A stretch of 64,000 nt of DNA. Source: Volvox africanus. Lineage: Eukaryota > Chlorophyta > Chlorophyceae > Chlamydomonadales > Volvocaceae. The stretch covers positions 2,273,001-2,337,000 of the forward strand of contig BSDZ01000022.1 of the NCBI GenBank assembly GCA_030268105.1, in the 5' to 3' direction. The first letter of the stretch is position 1. The number at the start of each line of letters is the position of its first letter. The translations under genes and the position numbers were made by a program. This document shows positions 31,184 to 40,317 of this stretch, piece after piece. Under the pieces are notes generated by a model. That model did no database searches. It worked only from the letters and a program-made list of their open reading frames with translations, and was not told where the DNA came from.

Positions 31184-33424
31184 TCACCGTCTCCTCTTGG
31201 ATGAGGTTCCTTTCTCAGTGGGTCTCGGCCCTTTGGCTTTGAGTCTTCGCTCATATTCCTCGATGGCTTCCACCAGAGGATCTGATTCTTTCAGTGATGC
31301 CTCGGTTTCATATGTATTGTGAGTGGAATCATATCCTTCCCACTTGATAAGGTACTCTCGACGAGTTTTACCTCTGCCCCCACGGATTGAGACATCCCGA
31401 TGATCTACAATGGCTTCAACCATGTAGAATGGTTCACCCTCAATAACGAGTGGTGAGGGTGGTTGTCGCTGAGCGTCCTCCTTGAATGGTTTCAGGAGTG
31501 ACACATGAAAGACCGGGTGTAGGCGAGATTCAGCTGGTAAGCCAAGTTTTACCGCTGTTTCACCGATATTAGCGACAACTGTATATGGGCCGATGAATTT
31601 TGGCATCAGCTTCTTAGTTCCAGGTTTTTTAAGGTTAATATTCTTGGTACTTAACAGCACTTTTTGCCCAACCTCATAATGCACGGGGCGCCGAGAAGAG
31701 CCAGCATCCTGTTTTTGTCTAGATTGCGCAGCCTGGAGACAAGTTTTAGCGAGTTGCAATCGCTTGTGCATGATGGTGGAGTACTCATCAGCAGCTGGCA
31801 CTTTCGAGGGTATATGCAGGTCAACCGGCACACGCGGTTGCTGGACACCATTAAGCAAAAATGGTGTCATACCTGTCGAACGTTGTTTGGAGTTATTGAT
31901 AGCAAACTCAATCAACGGTAAGTGATCATCCCAATCATCCTGATTAGGGGAGATATAGTGCCGTAATGTCTCTTCCAGTAAGCGGTTCATTCGCTCTGTT
32001 TGTCCATCTGTTTGTGGATGGAAGGCTGTGCTCATATGGAGGTGGGTGCCCAATAGGCGAAATATTTCCTTCCAGAAATTGCTTGTAAAGCGTGGGTCCC
32101 GGTCAGAGATAATGTTCTTTGGAAGGCCGTGCTGCCGGAATAAAGTGGCTACAAAAAGGCGAGCCAACTCTTCCGCTCCTGCGGTCGTGTGTGTGGGAGC
32201 AAAGTGCGTCATTTTGCTCAGCCGGTCCAGAAACACTACAATCGCATCATGCCCATTCCGAGTTGTTGGTAGCTGGGTTATCAAATCCATTGATATGCTC
32301 TCCCACACGGAAGAAGGTATGGGGAGCGGCTGCAGCAAACCACCCGGCTTAGTGTTGGTTGGTTTGTTATGCTGACATTGAGGACAAGACTTGACGTAGG
32401 CCTTCACGTCAGTATCTAGTCCAGGCCACCAGTACGTTTGTGTGATCGCTTGTTTGGTGCGGTCAATGCCGCGGTGGCCAGCGCATGGGGTATCATGATA
32501 CTCTTTCATGATGACCCGTCGTAAGTCAGCGTGATTAGGGATGTAAATCTGGGACCCATTGTACCAGAAGTTACCCTTCTTTTTGAGCCGCAGCTTTGCT
32601 ACCTTCGTTTTCGTGAGATTGGGATCACCGTCATACCCGCGGATGATTCGGTGTCCTAAGTCGCTGTCAATCAGCGCGGCAGAAAGCAAGTTGAGCACCA
32701 CGTCATGGACCCGACTGATAGGGTCAGCTACGTTCACCCGACCAGGGCGATACTCCCATTTAAATGTGAAACGTGATAATCGCTCCATCCAACGAGCTTG
32801 GCGGCGGGATAGCTTATCCGCGCTTTTCTGTTCTTGGAGGTATACCAGTGGTTGGTGATCCGTGATCAACGTTACATCACTGGCGCCTTCAAGGTAACAA
32901 CGCCACTCTTCCAGGGCTAAGACAGTGCCGATGCACTCTTGGTCTGTTGTCGAGTAGTTGTACTCTGCCTTATTGAATTTAGAACTGGTATAGGCGACAG
33001 GGTGGTCATCCTGCAAGAGGACGGCTCCTGTGCCATGTATTGAGGCATCAGACCAAACCGTGAAAGGTTTATCAAGCTCGGGGAGTTTAAGTACTGGTGC
33101 ATTTGTCAAGGCATGCTTCACACCCTGGAAGGCTGCCTCGCAGGCTTCGGTCCAGTGGAAGGGCACTTTCTCACTGGTAAGGGTTGTGAGGGGGGCCACA
33201 AGGGAGGAATAACCCTGAATAAACCTCCTGAAATAATTGGCTAAGCCAAGGAACGCCCGCAGTCGCTTAATATCCGTGGGGACAGGCCAGTCTTTAATGA
33301 CTGTTACTTTGCGGTCGTCCACCTTTAAGCCTTCTTGGCTTACTTTGTGGCCAAGGAAGTGCAGTTCGAACCGGTTGAACTGACACTTCGACAATTTTGC
33401 CTTGTATTGGTGCTTTCGGAGCAA
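31184..33424 (-). CDS. pol: D1 pol, RT C-terminus, RNase H, integrase, chromodomain
   Basis: 746 open codons downstream of the frameshift near 33425. It starts in the RT thumb region (LLRKHQYKAKLSKCQF, LGHKVSQEGLKV). RNase H catalytic residues Asp126 (WSDASIHG), Glu163 and Asp189 (ITDHQPL) are present. Integrase has an HHCC site (YHDTPCAGHRG ... CPQCQ) and DDE blocks SMDL, IISDRD and DGQTER, then a GPY motif (FIGPYTVV). A chromodomain lies near the C terminus (YMVEAIVDHRD, EYLIKWEGYDSTHNTYE) followed by a basic tail KRRR. The ORF is open but cannot be made as part of one Pol because of the upstream lesions. Confidence 0.92.
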   Translation of the reverse strand: MLRKHQYKAKLSKCQFNRFELHFLGHKVSQEGLKVDDRKVTVIKDWPVPTDIKRLRAFLGLANYFRRFIQGYSSLVAPLTTLTSEKVPFHWTEACEAAFQGVKHALTNAPVLKLPELDKPFTVWSDASIHGTGAVLLQDDHPVAYTSSKFNKAEYNYSTTDQECIGTVLALEEWRCYLEGASDVTLITDHQPLVYLQEQKSADKLSRRQARWMERLSRFTFKWEYRPGRVNVADPISRVHDVVLNLLSAALIDSDLGHRIIRGYDGDPNLTKTKVAKLRLKKKGNFWYNGSQIYIPNHADLRRVIMKEYHDTPCAGHRGIDRTKQAITQTYWWPGLDTDVKAYVKSCPQCQHNKPTNTKPGGLLQPLPIPSSVWESISMDLITQLPTTRNGHDAIVVFLDRLSKMTHFAPTHTTAGAEELARLFVATLFRQHGLPKNIISDRDPRFTSNFWKEIFRLLGTHLHMSTAFHPQTDGQTERMNRLLEETLRHYISPNQDDWDDHLPLIEFAINNSKQRSTGMTPFLLNGVQQPRVPVDLHIPSKVPAADEYSTIMHKRLQLAKTCLQAAQSRQKQDAGSSRRPVHYEVGQKVLLSTKNINLKKPGTKKLMPKFIGPYTVVANIGETAVKLGLPAESRLHPVFHVSLLKPFKEDAQRQPPSPLVIEGEPFYMVEAIVDHRDVSIRGGRGKTRREYLIKWEGYDSTHNTYETEASLKESDPLVEAIEEYERRLKAKGPRPTEKGTSSKRRR

Positions 33425-33941
33425 GGACTACTGTACGGAGGTGCTGTTCATGCTCGGCCGGGGTCTTACTAAAGACCAGTATATCGTCCAAGTACACTAG
33501 CACAAATTTGCCAATGTAGTCAGTGAAGACACGATTCATCACTGCTTGGAACGTTGCAGGGGCATCGGTAAGTCCAAAGCAAAGTACCTTAAACTGAAAC
33601 TGGCCCATGCCTGGGGCTATGAAGGCCGTTTTCTCCACATCCTGTGGAGAGATCAGTATTTGATGATACCCCTGCTGTAAGTCCAGGGAGCTGAAAATGG
33701 TAGCTCCTTGGAGTTGGTCGAAAAGGTCCGTAATATTGGGCATGGGATACCGCTGTTTGATGGTCAGTTTATTAAGCGCACGGTAGTCTAAGACCATGCG
33801 TAGTCCTTGCCCATTTGCCTTTTCGACAAAGAGAACTGGAGCCCCATAGGGTGAGGTAGAGGGTTCAATATATCCCTTATTGAGCAGTTCGGTAACTTGC
33901 TTCTTGACTTCTTGTTGCTCCAGTTGGGTGAGCCTATAGGC
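33294..33941 (-). pseudogene. pol: D1 pol, RT N-terminal half
   Basis: From just after the TGA at 33942-33944, the frame carries AYRLTQLEQQEVKKQV, FVEKANGQGLRMVLDYRALN, the LQQGYHQI block and YLDDILVFSK with the catalytic aspartates. It runs out of frame after EHEQHLRTV near 33425 and ends in noise at 33294. The rest of RT is in the overlapping frame 31184-33424. The same shift is in D2. Confidence 0.9.
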
Positions 33942-35219
33942 TCATTTAGCGGGTGGTATGGCACCATTCACCAAAGGAATCGTGTGACCAATGTCCCGGT
34001 CGGGGGGGAGGCCTTGAAGGTCCTCGAATACATCCTTGTATTCCTCCAGTAATTCTGATAACTTCAAATTAGCTAGGAGATTATTCCCACCGGAACTGGG
34101 GTCAGGAGTTGGAGTGTGCTCCTCTGCTTGCACAAGTAGGAGATAACTCCGTGCTCCTTTAGCAATTCGTTTGCCTGCTGCTTTCGCAGATACCGTCTCG
34201 ACAGTAGTCGCTGCATAAAGTGTTGCAGTGACATAGTTCATGAGGGTAATTGCATCAAGGTTAGCGTCGATACCCGGGGAAGACCAAAGGGATGGCGTAA
34301 ACGTATACGCATCATTTGGCTTCTTATACACTGTCAGGGTATGAGTTGCCCAGCACATTGTGGCTTTTCGTTTTCCTAACCAGTCATTAGCCAGGATAAT
34401 ATCAACACCTGGGACATCTTGCTTTAGAACAAGGAGTTTGACTGTGTCGTGGAACTTGTCAATTTGAAGATTGGTAACAACTGAGCCCTCAATCAGTTCT
34501 GTGTTGCCATTAGCCACTTTAACTGAGCTGGTAAGTGTGGGTTTGAGAGCAAGGGCCATTTTCATAACGGCTGTTAGGGATATAAACCCGTCTGCGGTAC
34601 CTTTACAATTGGCACCGGAATCGGCCAAGACTTTGCAGGCCGTTTGGCACAGTTGAGCATCAAAGATCATAGAAGGTGTAGAACCAACTATGGAGTTCAA
34701 GTGCACGGTAGTGGACGGTCGGTCATACCATAGCTGGAGAGGCCATGGGACACTGGGCATAAGCTCCCGTACTCCTGTGCAACTTTTCTTCAGGAACAAT
34801 TGTTTCCCTGGTGCATATGTTTTGATCAGGCGAAAGCCTGCTGCTCGCATACTGTGCTCTATTGAGCTCCGCTTGGGGACTACAAAGACTGCAGAGGTAT
34901 TTTCTGGATTTTTGTGTTTGCAGGAGATATAGTGTTTTTGCCATTGAGCAATGTGATTGTAAGGAGGATTAATCCAAGCAAACTCACCCGCAAGATTATG
35001 GGTCGCAAATGGGTTTGATGGAGAGGCAAAACGTGGACAGAGACTATTATTGCCCGAATCGTTACATGTGGCGTCAAAGGTGAATTGACGGCCGAGTTGG
35101 GTCTCAACCTGACGGAATTCATCAGGCCGGAACATCCGATCAGTCTGAGGGCTGTCGGTCATGGGCAACACAAACTCTCCATCTGGTGCAACCAGTTTAA
35201 CTGGTTCACATTCCTCCAC
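33942..35219 (-). CDS. D1 pol, Dam-like adenine methyltransferase domain and protease
   Basis: 425 codons, in frame with gag after one TAG and a four-codon linker; no ATG at its head. Residues 31-145 resemble phage-type DNA N6-adenine methyltransferases: FTFDATCNDSGNN near 47-59, CPRF, then WINPPY with NPPY at 84-87 (34959-34970), followed by a helix and a VFVVPK strand, the expected order for that family. Protease active site DSG at 200-202, with a short insertion before GFISL. Ends PPAK-TGA just before the RT; at this place families A-C have an Arg codon, so CGA to TGA is likely. Methyltransferase activity is inferred from the motif only. A Dam-like fold used for another purpose is equally possible. 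Confidence 0.82.
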   Translation of the reverse strand: MEECEPVKLVAPDGEFVLPMTDSPQTDRMFRPDEFRQVETQLGRQFTFDATCNDSGNNSLCPRFASPSNPFATHNLAGEFAWINPPYNHIAQWQKHYISCKHKNPENTSAVFVVPKRSSIEHSMRAAGFRLIKTYAPGKQLFLKKSCTGVRELMPSVPWPLQLWYDRPSTTVHLNSIVGSTPSMIFDAQLCQTACKVLADSGANCKGTADGFISLTAVMKMALALKPTLTSSVKVANGNTELIEGSVVTNLQIDKFHDTVKLLVLKQDVPGVDIILANDWLGKRKATMCWATHTLTVYKKPNDAYTFTPSLWSSPGIDANLDAITLMNYVTATLYAATTVETVSAKAAGKRIAKGARSYLLLVQAEEHTPTPDPSSGGNNLLANLKLSELLEEYKDVFEDLQGLPPDRDIGHTIPLVNGAIPPAK

Positions 35220-35234
35220 ACGCTTGCCAGGGTC

Positions 35235-36833
35235 CTATTCGTGCATTTTAGATTCGAGCCGGGCAGCAAGCGCCAACTTCTTTTCCGCCTCAGCCTTGAT
35301 CGCCTTGGAACAGTCCACTACGTGGTCCGGCCAAGACTGGCCTGGCTTCTTAAAGCCATGGCAATAGCGGCACCGGGTACTAGGAGGCTTGTCAGAAGTG
35401 TGGTCGGTCCGGGGCTTCTTGCTCACGGACTGCCAGCCCTGTTGAAATCGGGAAATAGGGCGTTTTTGGTAGGGATGTCTGGATTTAGGGGTGGTTACCG
35501 TAGCCGCTTTCAGCTCAACGGTGGCAGTCTTATCTTTCCCTGCCTTCCACCGGACCTCTTGGCCGACTGCATATAGGATGCATTTATCTAAATCCTGCCA
35601 GTCCTTGCCCTCATCGTCGGTTGCACACCGACCCCGAAGTGTTGGAACTAAGCCTTTGATGTACCAGCTAATCTGGTCGGCTTTATCCATGTCCTTAGCT
35701 TTGCGTAGGACATCATGGAAGCGCTGTGTGTACTCAGCAATGGTTTCAGCAGTTTTCATGTCGTATTCGTGAGAGTGCAAGCGATCCCTTGCTGCCATGG
35801 CAGTGTTGCGTTGCGTGTCCCCATATTGCAGGAGAAATGCCGCCCTTAAGGTTTCGCGTTTGAGGGGTTTCTTGCCCGACTTGTGCATCTCTAGGACATC
35901 TGCTGCCCAGACCTGTGCTTTGCCCGTTAAGAAGTACACTATGTGCTCAAATGGGTCCATGTTCATCAGGTCGAAATATTGCATGAGTACATTGAACCAG
36001 GACCGGGTGCAAGTGATGGTGCTATCCTTCTTCCCAGAAAATTTGGGGGGATGCGGAACCCGTCTATTAGGGCTTATCTCACTTGGCCGGCTGGATTTTG
36101 GGGCGGTTGTCTGAGAATCGCTACCCCCAGCTAGGTGTGTGGTTGCTTCCACCCAAAGGGACTGAACCTCCTCGAGTGTTGGCACCGGAACTAGGTGTTT
36201 CCCTAGGATGGCTTGCAGCGTTGTTTGCTGGAGGGCATCCTTAGGCAAAAGGGTTGCGATGCTCGACCCAGCGATTGTGGAAATAATATCTAGGATCGCT
36301 TTTTTGCATGAGTCGGCCGCTTCAGATGATTGTGAACGCTCCGAAAGGCGTTCGAAAATCTGTTCTAATAGGGCTCGCGTGCGGTCCGTATCCGCGCGGA
36401 GGGCACCCATCTGATTTTCGAAGGACTCCTTAAGGTGCGTGACTTCGCTTTCTAATGCAACAACACGATTATGTGTTGCGTTGCGCATTGTTTCTGCGAC
36501 GTGTTGGGCCGCGCGCGTTTGTTCTGGTGTGCGCTGTGGAAGGTTATTGGGAGGTAACGCGACATCTCCTTCATCCGGCATTGGTTCTTGGGACCCGAGG
36601 ATAAGAGGAATATTATTATTAAAATTATTGGTGGGAATTACTGGAGCCGAAGGCACCGTTTCCGTAGGTTCAATGTTTATCCAATGTGGTCGTCGATTGG
36701 CGGCTATGGCGGCTAAACGCTCTAGTCGCAAAATTTTATTGAGATTTTTACGTTTAAAACGTAAGAGTTCCTTCCGTGCTTTTGCTGCGGAGGATTTGTG
36801 GTTGTGGTGGGAGTGTCGCGTGGCATTGCGCAA
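35235..36833 (-). CDS. gag: D1 Gag polyprotein
   Basis: 532 codons, intact. Basic N terminus, a predicted coiled coil about residues 100-170 (LESEVTHLKESFENQM, RALLEQIFERLSERS), a capsid-like region about 260-410 (FNVLMQYFDLMNMDP, FLTGKAQVWAADVL, TIAEYTQRFHDVLRKA, WYIKGLVP) and a C-terminal Cys/His cluster (CRYCHGFKKPG ... HVVDC) with spacing unlike a standard knuckle. Ends SKMHE-TAG-GAC and pol continues in the same frame. It is only distantly related to A and B Gags. It forms the particle for this family. Confidence 0.93.
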   Translation of the reverse strand: MRNATRHSHHNHKSSAAKARKELLRFKRKNLNKILRLERLAAIAANRRPHWINIEPTETVPSAPVIPTNNFNNNIPLILGSQEPMPDEGDVALPPNNLPQRTPEQTRAAQHVAETMRNATHNRVVALESEVTHLKESFENQMGALRADTDRTRALLEQIFERLSERSQSSEAADSCKKAILDIISTIAGSSIATLLPKDALQQTTLQAILGKHLVPVPTLEEVQSLWVEATTHLAGGSDSQTTAPKSSRPSEISPNRRVPHPPKFSGKKDSTITCTRSWFNVLMQYFDLMNMDPFEHIVYFLTGKAQVWAADVLEMHKSGKKPLKRETLRAAFLLQYGDTQRNTAMAARDRLHSHEYDMKTAETIAEYTQRFHDVLRKAKDMDKADQISWYIKGLVPTLRGRCATDDEGKDWQDLDKCILYAVGQEVRWKAGKDKTATVELKAATVTTPKSRHPYQKRPISRFQQGWQSVSKKPRTDHTSDKPPSTRCRYCHGFKKPGQSWPDHVVDCSKAIKAEAEKKLALAARLESKMHE

Positions 36834-36866
36834 GTTTATCTCACCTGAGGAGGATCGTTGCTCAGA

Positions 36867-36878
36867 CCCTCGCTACCA
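36867..36878 (-). promoter_or_regulatory. D1 primer binding site
   Basis: TGGTAGCGAGGG on the minus strand, two bases inside the 5' LTR. It differs from the TGGTATCGAG of families A and C, so another tRNA primer is likely. Confidence 0.65.
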
Positions 36879-36880
36879 AT

Positions 36881-37234
36881 TGTAGCAGCCCCTTTCAGTA
36901 TGCTACTAGATTTGTGCGGAAGCGTAGCTTTTGTAGATTTAGAGATAGCTCGCAAGTAAGTTAGCGTCGCGAAATTGTACATCTATTGGGAATAATCGGT
37001 GACAGCGGAGTCTTGAACTCCGAACAATTAGTAGTGTGATACTAAAATGTCAGGCCTTAGCTCTTCACCAGGGTGACTTTAATATTGGCTCACCTAGCCA
37101 AGATGTACGGCAATCTTCTTTGCCAATCGCGAGGTTTACTCGTAGTTAGTTTTTGGTTAGGCATCATGCTTATTGCATGATTGCCTACCGCTTTATCTGG
37201 GCCTATTTCTCTAAGGTAAATGTAGTTTCCTACA
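36881..37234 (-). repeat. D1 5' LTR
   Basis: 354 bp, same ends as the 3' LTR. Direct comparison shows 11 substitutions and no indels between the pair (3.1%). Confidence 0.95.
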
Positions 37235-37294
37235 ACAGCCGCAGAGGAGGCTGTTCCTGATGATGCTCCTCAGATCAATCACGTTATCACTGCC

Positions 37295-37729
37295 ATGCGT
37301 GAAACCAAGAATACCCCAGAGTCTGTTAGCCGTAAAGCAGCTGTCCGTATGCTGCGTAAGGGTGCTCATGGCATTCTAGTGCGCCCCTCTCTTCGGCTTA
37401 ACTCTGTTGGTGCTCAGACTTCCATGCAGGACCCTGAAGTCTCTGCGTTGCTCACGGAGTATGCAGATGTGTTCCGCGACCTTCCAAGGGATTCCGCGGG
37501 AACGACCGGTGGATCACACCATTCCTTTTTTTACGATGTGGAGCGGGTGTTAGATTATCGCGCGCGTCGTGTGGGCCGACACCGACGTAAGCGGACAGTA
37601 CACGAGTACTTGGTTAAGTGGACAGGGTATACCGACGAGCACAACTCATGGGAACCGGCACACAACTTCTCACAGGACATGAAGCCCCTGCTCGAAGAAG
37701 CCCGCAAACGTGCCACGCAAGCCCAATGA
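37295..37729 (+). pseudogene. Chimeric ORF: family C protease-RT linker fused to family A chromodomain
   Basis: 144 codons. Residues 1-76 come from C2 (SRKAAVRMLRKGAHGILVRP, including the C1-type frameshifted tail DSAGTTGGSHHSF). Residues from [14 protein letters not shown] onward are the intact family A chromodomain and C-terminus ([18 protein letters not shown]). The joint at about 37527 is at a run of T and happens to be in frame. It is probably a deletion product without function, but it would encode a free-standing chromodomain protein if transcribed. Confidence 0.75.
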
Positions 37730-37788
37730 TCCCTGCAGTCGATGCTGTATGATGCAGCGAGGACGCTGCATACGGGAGGGGGGATAAT
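37528..37788 (+). mobile_element. Family A 3'-end fragment
   Basis: Last part of pol (chromodomain), 3' untranslated region and polypurine tract (37774-37788) of a plus-strand A element whose remainder is missing. It runs straight into the LTR at 37789, which also serves as the 5' LTR of A4. Confidence 0.88.
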
Positions 37789-38612
37789 TGTTGTGCTACG
37801 GTTCATTTACCGCCGACGCGTAGGTCGACGCGATTCTACGAGGCGAAGTGCTATCGTGATGAACGCATTGCATATGAATGAATCTGCATGATATAAATGT
37901 ATTCGTGTACATTTATATATGCATTTGGCATGTTGTCATTATCCATCGCAACATCGCATCATGGCAAATCCGCCTAGCATGCATGAAAGCCCGAAGCATT
38001 GAAGTGCGCATTATGCTCGTGCTACAAAACGATAAGTAATATTATCTGATATAATATTACTTCATTAAAACACACATTGAGAGCGCCGCACTCGTCGCGA
38101 TACATGCCCTGCAACCGGATATCGTTATCCGGACCCTTGCATCATGCGAATGCCGGAAAGGCTTATACGTTGTTACGAGTAGACATCGCCCATACGCAGT
38201 AGGGTTGTCACATCTAGGATCGGCCTCCTAATGTGAATCGTACGGCACTGCGATGCTGCGAGTATAACAGATGCGAGGACGGCTAAGCTAGACAAGACAT
38301 TCGATACCGGAGAACACTTGTGTGTTCTACATTACTATTACTATACGATACTCTACTTAGCCCGAGCTAAGCCTGAACTTCGCTAATCACCGCCGCGTGA
38401 TGATTGCTTGCTTCCGGCGCTGACGGCGATTTCGTCCATTGCATCATTCCGATCTGTAAGACCGTAAGTTATATCTCTCTTCGTCTTGAAGTCTTCCGCT
38501 GTCTCTGTTTGCTCTCGCTTGCCTTGCTGTACTTGCAAGTGCTCGCGCATCGGTGTCGATAGTCTCCAGACGTGCAGATACTCATGAGCAAACGCGAACG
38601 AGAGGTACAACA
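37789..38612 (+). repeat. A4 5' LTR, recombinant
   Basis: 824 bp. Its first 310 bp or so differ from the A4 3' LTR at several places (for example GAAAGCCC against GAATAACC, ATTAAAACACACATT against ATTTAAGCACACGTT). The remainder differs at about one position. The primer site TGGTATCGAGAC follows at 38616-38627. Confidence 0.92.
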
Positions 38613-38679
38613 ATTTGGTATCGAGACGGGTTCGTTGCCTAACTGTCTCTCTCTGTCTAATCGGAAGTAGGTTCTTTCT

Positions 38680-38775
38680 ATGGCGAGTTCCAGCGTCGAA
38701 CCACGAGGACCGCTAGATACTTTTGCCGAAGACTTAGGCCGCGCCGTTTTGGACGCCGCCGCTTCCGGTTTGTAA
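38680..38775 (+). CDS. A4 leader ORF, 31 codons
   Basis: Same ORF as in A2 (MASSSVEPRG start, AAASGL end, TAA). The candidate splice donor GTTTGT is retained. Confidence 0.4.
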   Translation: MASSSVEPRGPLDTFAEDLGRAVLDAAASGL

Positions 38776-39078
38776 TTGTTTAATTGCTTTTGCTTAGATT
38801 GCTGCACTTGTTGTGTAAGTGTACGCTCTGAGTCGCAGGTAATCTCAGTGCACCGGCATTGCTTGCCGCGGCGACTGAGACCGGCGTTCGTCCGGACCAG
38901 TTGGCGACTCTCATTGCTCAAACTACGGAGATCAGGACTCAGCTGGGCAATTACTTGCTGAGTTTGCTGAATCTTCTCAAGAGTACTGTCGGTAGGCTCA
39001 CCGAATCGCTTTGTACTCTTGCCTTTGCGATAGAAGTCGGCTTCTATTACGCAAACCTAGGGTATCGTTTCGTGCTTC

Positions 39079-40314
39079 ATGTCCGCGGAACACGACGATA
39101 CGCCGCACACTAGCCTAGCTAGCCAACCCGATTTTGTTGTGGCTGCTAGAGCACCGGATAGAGGTCTTGAGACTGTTGGCGCGCGAGCCACTCAAGAGCC
39201 CCTTTTCCTTCAGACCCCTGCTCACTTAATTGTGCCGCATTCAGCAGTGAACACGAATATGGACAACACTGCTGGACCAAGGGTTCTGCCATTACCTCAA
39301 GCTCGAGGGCATGATGACATCCCTGAGGTGATGAGATTGTCGATTCCCGTTCCTAGGCTCAATATTTCGCTGACCGACAAGACACCAGGGCATAGCATAG
39401 CCGATGCAACTCGTGCGTACGTGCGTGACGCTAAAAAGTATCTCCAGGCTGTTCATGGTGGCGATAATGACGGTATCAGGTGTCTCTTCGTTGGTAACAC
39501 CCTCGAGGGCTCAGCGAAGGACTGGTATCGCAATTGGACCAACGCCCGGGGCAACTATACTTTTGACGAGTTGGTCGCCGCTTTGCTCGCACGATTCGCT
39601 ACTGAGGTTCAAGCACGCGATGTGGAAGCTCGTAAGGTTTTGGCAGCCGGTAGCTACCACATGCGTCGGGATGAAAATGTACCTGCGTACCAGTCACGCT
39701 TCGAAGCACTTGTGACTCCCATTGCTGACCTCACTGAATCCGAGCGTGTCTTTTGGTTTAGGCGAGGCCTGACGAAAATTTTGGCTAAATGGTGCGCTAC
39801 TGACTTGGTCGGAGCGCAGATCAAGTCGTACGATGCTTTGGTCGCTTTTGCTAAGGGTACAGAGATACGACTCCTTGCCGGTGAGGAAGAAGTCAAGTCT
39901 GCCCCTCGTGCAAATGCCGTGCAAGTGCAGGATCCGCTTGGGGAAGCCGTAGCTCTCGACCAGGACTTCGGAGCGACCCGCCCCACGCCTATTGCCGCGA
40001 CGCGACGCAGCAACCGGCAATGCCAGGCGCCGGGGGGTGCTAGCTCGGGTGTCCGTGGGTCAGGAGGAGCTGGTCCGAGCTCGGACCCGGCTAAAAACAG
40101 GAAGCGTGGTGGTGCGCCGTCGACGGCAGCCGCACAGCGTTCCGACCCCAATGCGAAGCGGACTCGCACGCACGACACGTATATGCCAAAATGGAATTGC
40201 AATCGTTCCGAATTCGAGCGTCGGAAATTGGCCAACGTTTGTCTACGGTGTGCGGAGAGCCATTCCACGAAGGATTGCCCTCTAATGCCGCCGTTTGTAC
40301 CTCAGCCGAAATAG
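39079..40314 (+). CDS. gag: A4 Gag polyprotein
   Basis: 411 codons, identical in protein sequence to A2 Gag, including the variant residues HDTYMPK and QDFGATRP that other copies lack. Capsid-like region, basic linker and CX2CX3HX4C knuckle are intact. TAG at the end is followed in frame by pol. The identity with A2 extends over about 1.7 kb of DNA while the flanks differ, which suggests gene conversion or a recombinant template. Confidence 0.95.
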   Translation: MSAEHDDTPHTSLASQPDFVVAARAPDRGLETVGARATQEPLFLQTPAHLIVPHSAVNTNMDNTAGPRVLPLPQARGHDDIPEVMRLSIPVPRLNISLTDKTPGHSIADATRAYVRDAKKYLQAVHGGDNDGIRCLFVGNTLEGSAKDWYRNWTNARGNYTFDELVAALLARFATEVQARDVEARKVLAAGSYHMRRDENVPAYQSRFEALVTPIADLTESERVFWFRRGLTKILAKWCATDLVGAQIKSYDALVAFAKGTEIRLLAGEEEVKSAPRANAVQVQDPLGEAVALDQDFGATRPTPIAATRRSNRQCQAPGGASSGVRGSGGAGPSSDPAKNRKRGGAPSTAAAQRSDPNAKRTRTHDTYMPKWNCNRSEFERRKLANVCLRCAESHSTKDCPLMPPFVPQPK

Positions 40315-40317
40315 GGG

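Larger units (their letters stand above)
30795..37234 (-). mobile_element. Ty3/gypsy chromovirus, family D copy D1
   Basis: Complete minus-strand element with 354-bp LTRs, primer site, gag, pol and polypurine tract. Perfect target duplication ACAGC at 30790-30794 and 37235-37239. The LTRs differ at 11 positions. Pol carries a stop and a frameshift that are also present in D2. Confidence 0.95.
30652..37527 (+). mobile_element. Family C fragment C2, split by D1
   Basis: Two pieces, 30652-30794 and 37235-37527, match in order the C1 region around 7839-7400 on the opposite strand (end of protease to start of RT). D1 separates them and duplicated ACAGC. The left edge is the A3 LTR. The right edge joins a family A 3' end at a TTT shared by both sequences. 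Confidence 0.9.
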
